From the NCBI GenBank assembly GCA_963728785.1, contig CAVSKV010000002.1, positions 992,001 to 1,056,000 on the forward strand: a stretch of 64,000 bases of DNA, in the 5' to 3' direction. Positions 8,737-16,881 of the stretch are shown one piece after another; position 1 is the stretch's first letter, and every line of letters begins with the position of its first letter. The position numbers and the translations under genes are program-made. The notes beneath the pieces are model-generated. The model had not been told where the DNA came from and did no database searches. It worked only from the letters and a program-made list of their open reading frames with translations. This DNA comes from JAGWRI01 sp963728785. GTDB taxonomy: Bacteria > Gemmatimonadota > Gemmatimonadetes > Gemmatimonadales > Gemmatimonadaceae.

Positions 8737-9983
8737 CGCCGGCGCGGCGGCGGGCCCGCGGGCCGCGGCTTCTTGGCTCTCGTCGTGTCGCGACGGACTG
8801 GTTCGTGGAGCGCGGCCGCCGTGTACACCCCGGTCGGGTTCCAGAGCATCCAGCTGCGAATGCCGTTGTGGTAGCCCGCCTGGATCTGGGCCCGCACCTG
8901 GGCGGAATCAGAGGCGGGTGCACCACGGGCGAAATCCTGATACCACGGTACGATATCGGCAGATCCGCGGACAGCGCCATTGCGCCGGCGGGCCGTGCCG
9001 AGAACCTGATTTGCAATCTCATATGTTCGCGCTGCGGCATCGGTGACTCCACCGCCCCTGGCGGCAGTCGCCAAGGGGAACACCGCCGGCATGATGACGT
9101 CGGCGCGATCGGCGATCGTCTCCCACTGGGGGTCGGCCGTCTCGCTCACCGCAGCGCTGGAAATGCCGACGGCGATCGGGATGTCGAGACGCGACTGGAA
9201 GAAGCTCAGCGCGCTTTGCAGGAGCGCGGCGCGGCCGCGTCCCCCGCCCTTCGCATCGCCCGGCGCCGACGTAACACGGTCGTCGGGATACCGCAGGTCG
9301 TCGAACAGGACTTCGCTGAACCCGCGCGCCGCAGCCTCCGACGCAAGATCGGCCGCATAGGCCCAGACCTCGCGCCGCCCGGGGTCCACCCATGCGCCAC
9401 CATTCGAGTCGCGCGGCAGCGCCCACTCCGGGCGCCGAGCGGCGAGCTGTGGGTCCCTGGCGACGACGATGCGCGCGATGGGAAAGATCCGGTGGGTACG
9501 GAGCGAATCCATGAGTGCATGAAACCGCGCCACCGGCAGCGCGTGCGCGGTGTCGGCACCGATCGCATGCACGAGCCCCACGGTCGAGGGGTAGAGCAGC
9601 AACCCGCGGTCATCCTTCACGTCGATGACGAGTGCGTTGATCTCGGAGTGCCGCGCGAGATCGAGGAGCTGCCAGATGGCCCGCCCGGTGGCCGCCGCGT
9701 GGCTCACGTACAACCCGCGAACGGGTTCGGGGACCGCCATCGGGCGAATGCGCGATGGCCGAGCCGGCCGCGGCGGCGGAGCCGCATCGGCCTGATCCTC
9801 ACCGACATCGGGCTTCCCGACTGGCGCAGCCGAATCGAGCCTGGGCGCCGGAGCCAGCGGCCGGTGCCCGGTCTCAGCGGGGCGCGAGGCCGGCGGCCTC
9901 TTCGCGGACGCACCGGACCGATCGGCGGAACAGGCGAAGGTAAGTCCCGCAAGTAGGATCGGGACGAGGCGATTCACGATCAT
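8733..9983 (-). CDS. Lipoprotein of the DUF4015 putative glycoside hydrolase family
   Basis: 416 residues. The N-terminus is a lipoprotein signal with lipobox LTFAC (Cys18), followed by a Pro/Ala-rich linker to about residue 90. The catalytic-type region begins at VRGLYVSHAAATG and contains INALVIDVKDDRG, VARDPQLAA, FDDLRYPDD, a VIMPAVFP segment and GIRSWMLWNPTG, the pattern of the DUF4015 family of TIM-barrel putative glycoside hydrolases. Asp residues in VKDDRG and FDDLRYPD are the likely acid groups. It would be anchored at the outer surface or in the periplasm and act on a polysaccharide. Substrate unknown. Confidence 0.82.
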   Translation of the reverse strand: MIVNRLVPILLAGLTFACSADRSGASAKRPPASRPAETGHRPLAPAPRLDSAAPVGKPDVGEDQADAAPPPRPARPSRIRPMAVPEPVRGLYVSHAAATGRAIWQLLDLARHSEINALVIDVKDDRGLLLYPSTVGLVHAIGADTAHALPVARFHALMDSLRTHRIFPIARIVVARDPQLAARRPEWALPRDSNGGAWVDPGRREVWAYAADLASEAAARGFSEVLFDDLRYPDDRVTSAPGDAKGGGRGRAALLQSALSFFQSRLDIPIAVGISSAAVSETADPQWETIADRADVIMPAVFPLATAARGGGVTDAAARTYEIANQVLGTARRRNGAVRGSADIVPWYQDFARGAPASDSAQVRAQIQAGYHNGIRSWMLWNPTGVYTAAALHEPVRRDTTRAKKPRPAGPPPRRR

Positions 9984-10000
9984 TCTACAAGCTAAACCGT

Positions 10001-11977
10001 TCAGAGGCGCCGGACCTCTTCGGCCGCCTCGAGCACATGGCCGATGTCCCGTGACAGCGTTCGCGCTTCCTGCGTGGCGCTTGTGACGTCGCCGAGCACG
10101 GAGTCGAGCCCTGCCGAGCGGAGCTTGAGCAGGTCGAGCTTGAGATTCTGCAGGGCCATGCAGGCGCTCTCCAGCCTTGGCAGGAGCGCCCGCCGCCGCT
10201 CGAGCAGGTCGTGCACCGTGCTGCGCTGCCGTTCGAGCAGGCTCAACCGGCGTTCGTGCTCGGCGGTCGGGGGCTCCCGTTTCAGGTCGGCAATGCGTTG
10301 GTCGAGCGCACCGAGGTTGGCGCCCGATGCGTCGGCGTCGAGGCTGTGCAGCGTGGCAGCCAGCGTGCCGATGCGTTCGACGAGCGCTGTGACCGTGGGC
10401 TCGATGTCCGGGAGCATCTGCCGCTCGGTGGGGGTGAGGGCGGCGAGCACTTCGCGGATCACGATGCGGTCGCCGCCCGCGCGGCGCACGGCCGCACCGT
10501 GCGGGCCGGCGAGAACGGCTTCGCTCGCCATGGGTGGCTCGGTGGGCAGCGGAAGCGGGCGCGGTTCAGGCGCGGCCCGGTGTACGAGTTGGGCCGGGGT
10601 TCCCCACCCGGGCGGCTCGCCGGGTTGACCGCGGCGGAACAACTGCTTGAGCGTGGCCCCGTCGGCCCACAAGGTGCCCCAGCGCCGCACAAGGCTGATC
10701 CCAATGCCGAGCGCGGGAAAGAGCCACCACCAGAATTCGGGACTGGTGAGCATGTTGATGCCGAACAGCAACACCAACGTGGACACGTTCCCGACGAGCC
10801 GGCGGCGGAATGCGGCGACACGTTCGTCGAGCGAGCGCGCCGGATCATCCCGGAGTTCGGGGACGCGCCCGTGACGATACTCATACCGCTGGTTGCGCCA
10901 CCCCGCGCGCTGCTCGCGAAAGTCACGGGCCCGCGTCTTGAGATCGTCGCGCCAGTCGCGCCACGCATCGCGGTCGTAGCCGATAGGCGGAGCCGGCAGG
11001 ACGAAGCCGGGCAATCCCACCAGCGGCGGAGCCGAGGCGCCGGGAGTGGCGGGCAGTCCGCCGTGGCCGGGCGAGTTCGCGAAGCCCGTGGACGACAACT
11101 GCTCGAGGCGCGGCGGCAGCGGCGGTGCCTCGGCAACGGTGGCAGCCCGGATGGCGTCTCGGAACGCGGCGCCGGTGGGCCAGCGCGCGGCGGGGCCCTT
11201 GGCGAGCGCAGTCTCGACAGCGCGGGCGATGGGAGCGGGGACGTCGGGGCGCTTCTCTTGAATCGGGCGCGGCACCTCCGAAACGTGCTTGACGAGCATG
11301 GCCGGTGTATTGGCCGCCTTGAAGGGCTGCTCGCCGGTGAGCATCTGGTAGGCGACGACACCGAGCGAATAGATGTCGCTGCGCCCATCCACGTCGCGCT
11401 CGCCCAACGCCTGCTCGGGCGACATGTACGCCGGCGTGCCGACGGCCACACCGGTGACGGTGAGCCGTGAGTCGCCGGCAGCCGCGCGCGCGATGCCGAA
11501 GTCGGTCACCATCGTACGCCCACTGGCGCGGTCGAGCATGATGTTGTCAGGCTTGATGTCGCGGTGCACGACGCCCTTGTGGTGGGCGTAGTCGAGGGCG
11601 TCGGCGACGTCACCGATCACGCGGCGCACCTCGTCGAAGCTTGACCGCGATGATTCGTGGAGGTGCTGAGCGAGCGTCACACCTTCCACGAGGGCCATTA
11701 CGAAGTACACCACGCCGTCGCGCTCGTCCACCGAGTAGATCGGCACGATGTTGGGGTGATTGAGCTGCGCCGCCATCTGCGCCTCGCGCAGGAAGCGCGT
11801 CTTGACGTCGGCGTTGAAGGCGAGATCGGGCGGAAGCAGTTTGATCGCGACGTGCCGGTTGAGCCGAAGATCGAGCGCGCGGTACACCGCCGCCATGCCC
11901 CCGCGTCCGATTTCCGCTTCGATCAGATAGTGGTCCCCGACCGCCGCGACGAGCCGATCCTGCAGATAGTCGCTCAC
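10001..11977 (-). CDS. Membrane Ser/Thr protein kinase with C-terminal 2TM and coiled-coil region (second of a tandem pair)
   Basis: 658 residues, GTG start at 11977 overlapping the previous stop (GTGA). Kinase domain at about 20-280: GRGGMAAVY loop, AIKLLPP lysine, HRDIKPDNIM, DFGIARA and SPEQ. After a Pro-rich linker come two hydrophobic segments at about 400-445 and the motif LWADG, then a long Leu/Arg/Glu coiled-coil C-terminus ending in a LEAAEEVRRL helix. The upstream gene has the same plan, so the two arose by duplication. Unlike PknB there are no PASTA repeats; the hydrophobic hairpin is followed by a cytoplasmic-looking coiled coil. Substrates unknown. Confidence 0.9.
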   Translation of the reverse strand: MSDYLQDRLVAAVGDHYLIEAEIGRGGMAAVYRALDLRLNRHVAIKLLPPDLAFNADVKTRFLREAQMAAQLNHPNIVPIYSVDERDGVVYFVMALVEGVTLAQHLHESSRSSFDEVRRVIGDVADALDYAHHKGVVHRDIKPDNIMLDRASGRTMVTDFGIARAAAGDSRLTVTGVAVGTPAYMSPEQALGERDVDGRSDIYSLGVVAYQMLTGEQPFKAANTPAMLVKHVSEVPRPIQEKRPDVPAPIARAVETALAKGPAARWPTGAAFRDAIRAATVAEAPPLPPRLEQLSSTGFANSPGHGGLPATPGASAPPLVGLPGFVLPAPPIGYDRDAWRDWRDDLKTRARDFREQRAGWRNQRYEYRHGRVPELRDDPARSLDERVAAFRRRLVGNVSTLVLLFGINMLTSPEFWWWLFPALGIGISLVRRWGTLWADGATLKQLFRRGQPGEPPGWGTPAQLVHRAAPEPRPLPLPTEPPMASEAVLAGPHGAAVRRAGGDRIVIREVLAALTPTERQMLPDIEPTVTALVERIGTLAATLHSLDADASGANLGALDQRIADLKREPPTAEHERRLSLLERQRSTVHDLLERRRALLPRLESACMALQNLKLDLLKLRSAGLDSVLGDVTSATQEARTLSRDIGHVLEAAEEVRRL

Positions 11978-13983
11978 CGCTTCTCAGCCGCCGTACGGGC
12001 TTCTCCGGCGGATGGGGTGCTCCGGCCGAGCGCGTCGGCCACGTAGACCGCACTGTCCACGCTGTCGGCCAGGTTGAGCGCGTTCATGGCAAGGGTCGTG
12101 ATGTGCTGGTGGGTCTGCATGCCGGCCCGCAGGCGCAGCACGTCGAGCTTCATATTGCGCAGGGCAAGGACGCAGGTCTCGAGGCGGGCGGCGGTGGCGG
12201 CGTGCTTGGACTCGCCGTCCATGATCGCGCGGCGTTGGCGCTTGAGGTACGCCAGCCGGTGCACCCGCTCCTCACTGGCCCGGTGGTCGAGCGGGTTGGC
12301 CTCGTTTTCGAGACGCGTGATCTCGGCCTCGTAGGCCGCGAGCCCGCCGGCCGGCGCCTGGCCGTCGAGGTCGGCAAGCGCGATCGCCAGGCCCTGTACT
12401 TTCTCGTGGAGGGCGACCGCCGAACGGATCACATCGGGCACGCGCGACCGATCGGCAGCCGGCATGGACTCGATGAGGCGCGCGATCTCGTCGCGGTCGG
12501 CGCTGGCCTGCCGAACGGTGTCGGCATACGGGCCGGCGGATTGTGCCAGCGTGCCGTCGTCGATCCGCGGTCCGGGCACCGCGCCCCGCGGCGTCCCGCC
12601 GCCCGCGCGCCGAGCCAACCGGCGCTGGCGCCGGGCGTCGACGAAGGCGCGCCGTTTCTGGCGACTGGACAGCGCCCGCACGTGCTCCATGAAATCGTCG
12701 AACACTTCCATGAGCGTGCGATCGCGTGGCTGTTGGAACACGTCGCGCCAGTCGTAGCCGTCGCTCCACAGCTTGGCATACTTGAATGCCAGCCAGATGC
12801 TCCAGATGACCGTGACGAAAGTGAAGCTCGTCCGGAACAGGATCGACATCACGATGATGACGCCGTTCACGTACAAGTACGGCCACACCCTGCGCCGGAA
12901 CACGAGCACCTGCGGGGCGTCCCAGCGGCGCAGTTCATCGGCCGTGGGCACGTACATGCCGGCGTCGAATCCTCCGGTGTGCTGCGGCGGCACACCACCG
13001 ATCGCCGTCGCCACGGCGGCGTTGGCCGCGGCCGACGGCCGCCCTACGACTCCCGGCACGATGTTCAATGGCGGGAGCGGCATCACGCCGCCGTCGAGTG
13101 CCTTCACCAAGTCGCCGGCTGTAGCAAAGCGGTTGGCCGGATCCTTCTGGAGCATGAGCGACACGGCCCGCGCCAGGTCGGGCGGCACATCGGCCCGTCG
13201 CTGCTCCACGGGGACTGGTGTTTCCGAAATGTGCTTGACGAGCATGGCCGGAGTGCTGCCCGCCGAGAACGGCGGCTCGCCGGCCAGCATCTGGTAGGCC
13301 ACGATGCCGAGCGCGTAGATGTCGCTGCGCCCGTCGATCACGCGTTCCCCGGCCGCCTGCTCGGGCGACATGTAGGCCGGCGTGCCGATGGCCATGCCCG
13401 TAGCTGTGAGGCGCGAGTCGCCGTCACTGACGGCCCGCGCGATCCCGAAGTCGGTCACCATGGGTCGGCCGGTCTCGGCATCGAGCAGGATGTTGTCGGG
13501 CTTGATGTCACGGTGCACCACGCCGCGTTCGTGCGCGTAGGCCAGCGCGTCGGCCACGTCGCGGAGAATGCGGCGCACCTCGTCCACCGGCAGCACGCCC
13601 CGGTCGTGAAGGCGCTTGGCAAGGTTGTCGCCCTTGATGTACGCCATCTCGAAGAAGACGAGTCCGCCCACCTCGTCCACCGTGTAGATGGGGACGATGT
13701 TCGGGTGGTTCAGTTGGGCGGCGGTTTCGGCTTCACGGAGGAACCGCGTCTTGATATCGGACCGAAAGGCAAGTTCGGGCGGCAGCACCTTGATCGCGAC
13801 CATCCGCTTGAGCCGCCGGTCGCGCGCCCGATATACCACGCCCATGCCTCCGCGCCCGATTTCAGCATCGAGCTCGTAGTGGGCGCTCAGGGCGCGCTCA
13901 ACGAGCGCACGCATCTCGGAGTCCCCAGACGGGAGGACGGGGTCAGACACTCGGCGAGCTCGTTTTAGGGCGGAATACGCCAT
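11974..13983 (-). CDS. Membrane Ser/Thr protein kinase with C-terminal 2TM and coiled-coil region (first of a tandem pair)
   Basis: 669 residues. Kinase motifs: GRGGMGVVYRARD, AIKVLPP, HRDIKPDNIL, DFGIARAV, SPEQAAGERV. Two hydrophobic segments follow (VNGVIIVMSILF and FVTVIWSIWLAFKY, about residues 370-405) and then LWSDGYDWRDVF, an Arg/Lys-rich patch and a coiled-coil C-terminus containing LETCVLALRNMKLDVLRLR. The latter matches LESACMALQNLKLDLLKLR in the downstream kinase, which is good evidence of common origin. The two genes are translationally coupled, suggesting the products work together, perhaps as heterodimers through the coiled coils. The start is the ATG at 13983, 270 bp from lon on the other strand. 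Confidence 0.9.
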   Translation of the reverse strand: MAYSALKRARRVSDPVLPSGDSEMRALVERALSAHYELDAEIGRGGMGVVYRARDRRLKRMVAIKVLPPELAFRSDIKTRFLREAETAAQLNHPNIVPIYTVDEVGGLVFFEMAYIKGDNLAKRLHDRGVLPVDEVRRILRDVADALAYAHERGVVHRDIKPDNILLDAETGRPMVTDFGIARAVSDGDSRLTATGMAIGTPAYMSPEQAAGERVIDGRSDIYALGIVAYQMLAGEPPFSAGSTPAMLVKHISETPVPVEQRRADVPPDLARAVSLMLQKDPANRFATAGDLVKALDGGVMPLPPLNIVPGVVGRPSAAANAAVATAIGGVPPQHTGGFDAGMYVPTADELRRWDAPQVLVFRRRVWPYLYVNGVIIVMSILFRTSFTFVTVIWSIWLAFKYAKLWSDGYDWRDVFQQPRDRTLMEVFDDFMEHVRALSSRQKRRAFVDARRQRRLARRAGGGTPRGAVPGPRIDDGTLAQSAGPYADTVRQASADRDEIARLIESMPAADRSRVPDVIRSAVALHEKVQGLAIALADLDGQAPAGGLAAYEAEITRLENEANPLDHRASEERVHRLAYLKRQRRAIMDGESKHAATAARLETCVLALRNMKLDVLRLRAGMQTHQHITTLAMNALNLADSVDSAVYVADALGRSTPSAGEARTAAEKR

Positions 13984-14253
13984 GTTAGCACGACTGGATG
14001 ATTCTGGAAAGGACGCGCCGGTTCGGCAGTGTCACTACGTCAGAGTAGCGGACCGAAGTTGCAAATCCCGCCAGCGTGTCGTAATTCCACGGAGTGCGGG
14101 TCCCCCGGTGAGGCAACGCGCAGGGGGCTGATGGTGACTAAGTCCATACCCGCTTCCACTTACCTCCTGCCAGCGGAAATCTGGAACGTAGCATGCATAG
14201 GCTCGGTAGTGATTGGTAGTGGCACTACTCTCTACTTGGAGCACGAGATTCGC
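13984..14253. promoter_or_regulatory. Divergent control region between the kinase pair and lon, with a 13-bp palindrome
   Basis: A perfect inverted repeat GTAGTG-G-CACTAC lies at 14216-14228, 25 bases before the lon ATG, and is preceded by a direct repeat of GGTAGTG. This could be an operator. No CIRCE element (TTAGCACTC-N9-GAGTGCTAA) is present. A weak TTGCAA at 14056-14061 is the only -35-like site I noticed; promoters are not assigned. Confidence 0.35.
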
Positions 14254-16845
14254 ATGGCGCAACGCCACACTCTGCCGGTTCTCCCACTTCGCGGGACAGT
14301 GATTTTCCCGGGGCTGACGGCGCCGATCGCCGCTGGCCGGCCCGGGACGCTGCGGGCGATCGAGTCGGCATTGAAGGCCGATCGGTTGGTTTTCGCGGTC
14401 GCCCAACGCGACAACACCGACGAGCCCGCCCCGGAGATTCTCTACGCCATGGGCGTGGTAGCCCGCATCGGCCAGATCCAGCGCGGGCTGGGCGGAGTGC
14501 AGTTGTTGCTCAACGGCGAGCAGCGCGCCACGGCGCTCCAGTACAGCTCCAACGACGGGTATCTCAGCGCCGTCGTGGTGGACGTGGAGGAGATGAAGCC
14601 GGTGAATGAAGAGGATCCGGCGTTCACCGCGCTGTACAAAGAGATCCGGGAGCGCGCCGCCGAGCTTGGCGAGCGCCGCGGGCTTCCCGAAGAGGTCGTC
14701 CATCAGGTGCTCGACTCGGTTACCGATCCGGGCCGGTTCGCCGACCTGGTGGCCGGCTATATCGATCTGCCCACTCCCGAAAAGCAGGGGCTGCTCGAGA
14801 TCCTCAGCGTCGAGGAGCGGCTGCGCCGCGTGCTCGTGCTGGTGCAAAAGCAGATCGGCATGATCGAGATGCAGGAAGAGATCAAGTCGCAGGTCCAGGA
14901 GGAGCTGGGAGAGCGGCAGCGCGAGATGTTCCTGCGCGAGCAGATGAAGGCGATCCAGAAGGAACTGGGCGATGACGATGCTTCCAAGGAGATCGCCGAG
15001 CTGCGCGAAAAGCTGGACAAGCTCGACCTTCCGAAGGAGCCGCGAGCAGAGGTCGAGCGCGAACTAGGGCGCCTGGAGCGTTCCGGTCGCGAGTCGATGG
15101 AGGCGCAGGTCATTCGCACCTATCTCGAGTGGATCGCCGAGCTGCCGTGGAGCGTTCGCTCCGATGACGACCTCGACCTCAAGAACGCCTCGACGATCCT
15201 CGATGAGGACCACTACGGGCTGCCCGACGTGAAGGACCGGGTGCTCGAGTTCCTGGCCGTCCGCCAACTGCGAGCCAAGCAGATGGCCGAGGAGTTGGAG
15301 AAGACCGGCGAGATGCCGATCGTGAAGATGCAGGCCACGAAGGAAGACGCGACCCCGTCGCTCGCCAAAGGGGACGGAGAGCGCACGATTACCGATGCCA
15401 AGGAAGCCAAGGCCCGGGCCATGGCCAAGGGGCCGATCCTCCTGTTCGTGGGCCCGCCGGGCGTGGGCAAGACGTCCATCGCCAAGTCGATCGCGCGGGC
15501 CCTCGGCCGCAAGTACGTGCGGGCGTCGCTGGGCGGGGCGCGGGACGAGGCGGACATCCGCGGCCACCGCCGCACCTACGTGGGCGCCATGCCGGGTCGC
15601 ATCATCCAGGGCATGAAGCAGGCCGGCACCAAGAATCCGGTGTTCCTGCTCGACGAGGTCGACAAGCTTGGTGTGAGCTTCCAGGGCGATCCCGCGAGCG
15701 CACTGCTCGAGGTGCTCGATCCAGCGCAGAATGACACGTTCACCGACCACTATCTTGGTGTGCCGTTCGACCTGAGCGAAGTGCTGTTCGTCGCCACGGC
15801 AAACTTCATCCAGAACATTCCGGGCCCGCTGCTCGACCGCATGGAAGTGGTCGACTTCGCCGGGTACACCGAGCGCGAGAAGGCCGAGATTGCCAAGAAG
15901 TACCTCATTCCACGCCAGCTCGAGGAGAACGGCCTGGGCGACAAGGAGATCACGTTCAGCGACGATGCCGTGATGGCTGTGGTGAGCAAGTACACGCGGG
16001 AAAGCGGCGTGCGCCAGCTGGAGCGGCAGATCGGCGCCGTGGCCCGGAAGGTGGCGCGCCGTGTCGCGGCCGGCGACACGGCGCTGATCGATGACAAGCT
16101 CATCGATGCCGACGAGGTGCGCGAACTGCTTGGGCGCCCCCGGGTGCACCCCGAACACGCCGCCGAGGAAAGTGAAGTCGGGGTGGCAACGGGGATGTAC
16201 TATACCCCTGCCGGCGGCGACATCATGTTCGTCGAAGCGGCCATCAGACGCATGTATGGCCCGGCGCCGGGCCAGCCGGAGGATGCCCGCACCCAGGTGA
16301 GCGGATGGGGCAGCCTGTCGCTCATTCTCACCGGGCAGCTGGGCGACGTCATGAAGGAGAGCGCGCGCGCCGCGCTCACCTATGCCGCCACGCACGCCGA
16401 CGTGCTCAACATCCCGGCAGACAAGCTGGGGTCGATCGAGGTGCACATCCACGTTCCGGCGGGCGCGATCCCGAAGGACGGCCCTTCGGCCGGCGTGACG
16501 ATGGCCACCGCGTTGGTGAGCGCCATGTCCAATCGGCCGGTGCGCAGGGACGTCGCGATGACTGGTGAGACGTCGCTGCGCGGCCGCGTGATGCCGATCG
16601 GCGGTCTTAAGGAAAAGGTCCTCGGCGCGCACCGCGCTGGGATTACCCACGTCATCCTGCCCAAGGACAACGAGGCGGACCTCGAGGACATTCCGGCCGA
16701 CGTTCGGGAGCAGATGACCTTCCACCCGGTTATGACGCTCGACGAAGTGTTCGCCATCGCACTGCTCCCCGCCGGGGGTGGAACCGAGAGCGTGCACGCC
16801 ATTGAAGATCTCGCTGACGAGATGGTGGGCGCCGGCCGGGGCTGA
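14254..16845 (+). CDS. lon: ATP-dependent Lon protease
   Basis: 863 residues from the ATG at 14254 (MAQRHTLPVLPLRG), which matches the usual Lon N-terminus; the frame extends upstream to 14029 but that part has no Lon character. N-terminal substrate-binding domain, helical linker, AAA+ domain with Walker A GPPGVGKTS at about 400-408 and Walker B LLDEVDKL, then the protease domain with catalytic Ser745 in KDGPSAGV and Lys788 in GGLKEKV. A 48-residue insertion compared with Escherichia coli Lon sits between LAV at 334 and GPILL at 393, just before Walker A. Lon degrades damaged and regulatory proteins in the cytoplasm. A palindrome just upstream may regulate it. Confidence 0.97.
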   Translation: MAQRHTLPVLPLRGTVIFPGLTAPIAAGRPGTLRAIESALKADRLVFAVAQRDNTDEPAPEILYAMGVVARIGQIQRGLGGVQLLLNGEQRATALQYSSNDGYLSAVVVDVEEMKPVNEEDPAFTALYKEIRERAAELGERRGLPEEVVHQVLDSVTDPGRFADLVAGYIDLPTPEKQGLLEILSVEERLRRVLVLVQKQIGMIEMQEEIKSQVQEELGERQREMFLREQMKAIQKELGDDDASKEIAELREKLDKLDLPKEPRAEVERELGRLERSGRESMEAQVIRTYLEWIAELPWSVRSDDDLDLKNASTILDEDHYGLPDVKDRVLEFLAVRQLRAKQMAEELEKTGEMPIVKMQATKEDATPSLAKGDGERTITDAKEAKARAMAKGPILLFVGPPGVGKTSIAKSIARALGRKYVRASLGGARDEADIRGHRRTYVGAMPGRIIQGMKQAGTKNPVFLLDEVDKLGVSFQGDPASALLEVLDPAQNDTFTDHYLGVPFDLSEVLFVATANFIQNIPGPLLDRMEVVDFAGYTEREKAEIAKKYLIPRQLEENGLGDKEITFSDDAVMAVVSKYTRESGVRQLERQIGAVARKVARRVAAGDTALIDDKLIDADEVRELLGRPRVHPEHAAEESEVGVATGMYYTPAGGDIMFVEAAIRRMYGPAPGQPEDARTQVSGWGSLSLILTGQLGDVMKESARAALTYAATHADVLNIPADKLGSIEVHIHVPAGAIPKDGPSAGVTMATALVSAMSNRPVRRDVAMTGETSLRGRVMPIGGLKEKVLGAHRAGITHVILPKDNEADLEDIPADVREQMTFHPVMTLDEVFAIALLPAGGGTESVHAIEDLADEMVGAGRG

Positions 16846-16881
16846 TCGGCCCGGGCCCGCCGCACGGGCATCGCGGCGACG

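Noticed and set aside
13984..14253. CIRCE heat-shock element before lon
   Set aside because: Only TTAGCAC occurs near 13985; the inverted partner GAGTGCTAA is absent.
14029..14253. Longer N-terminus of Lon from 14029
   Set aside because: The added 75 residues do not resemble Lon, and the region contains the palindrome and divergent control sequences.
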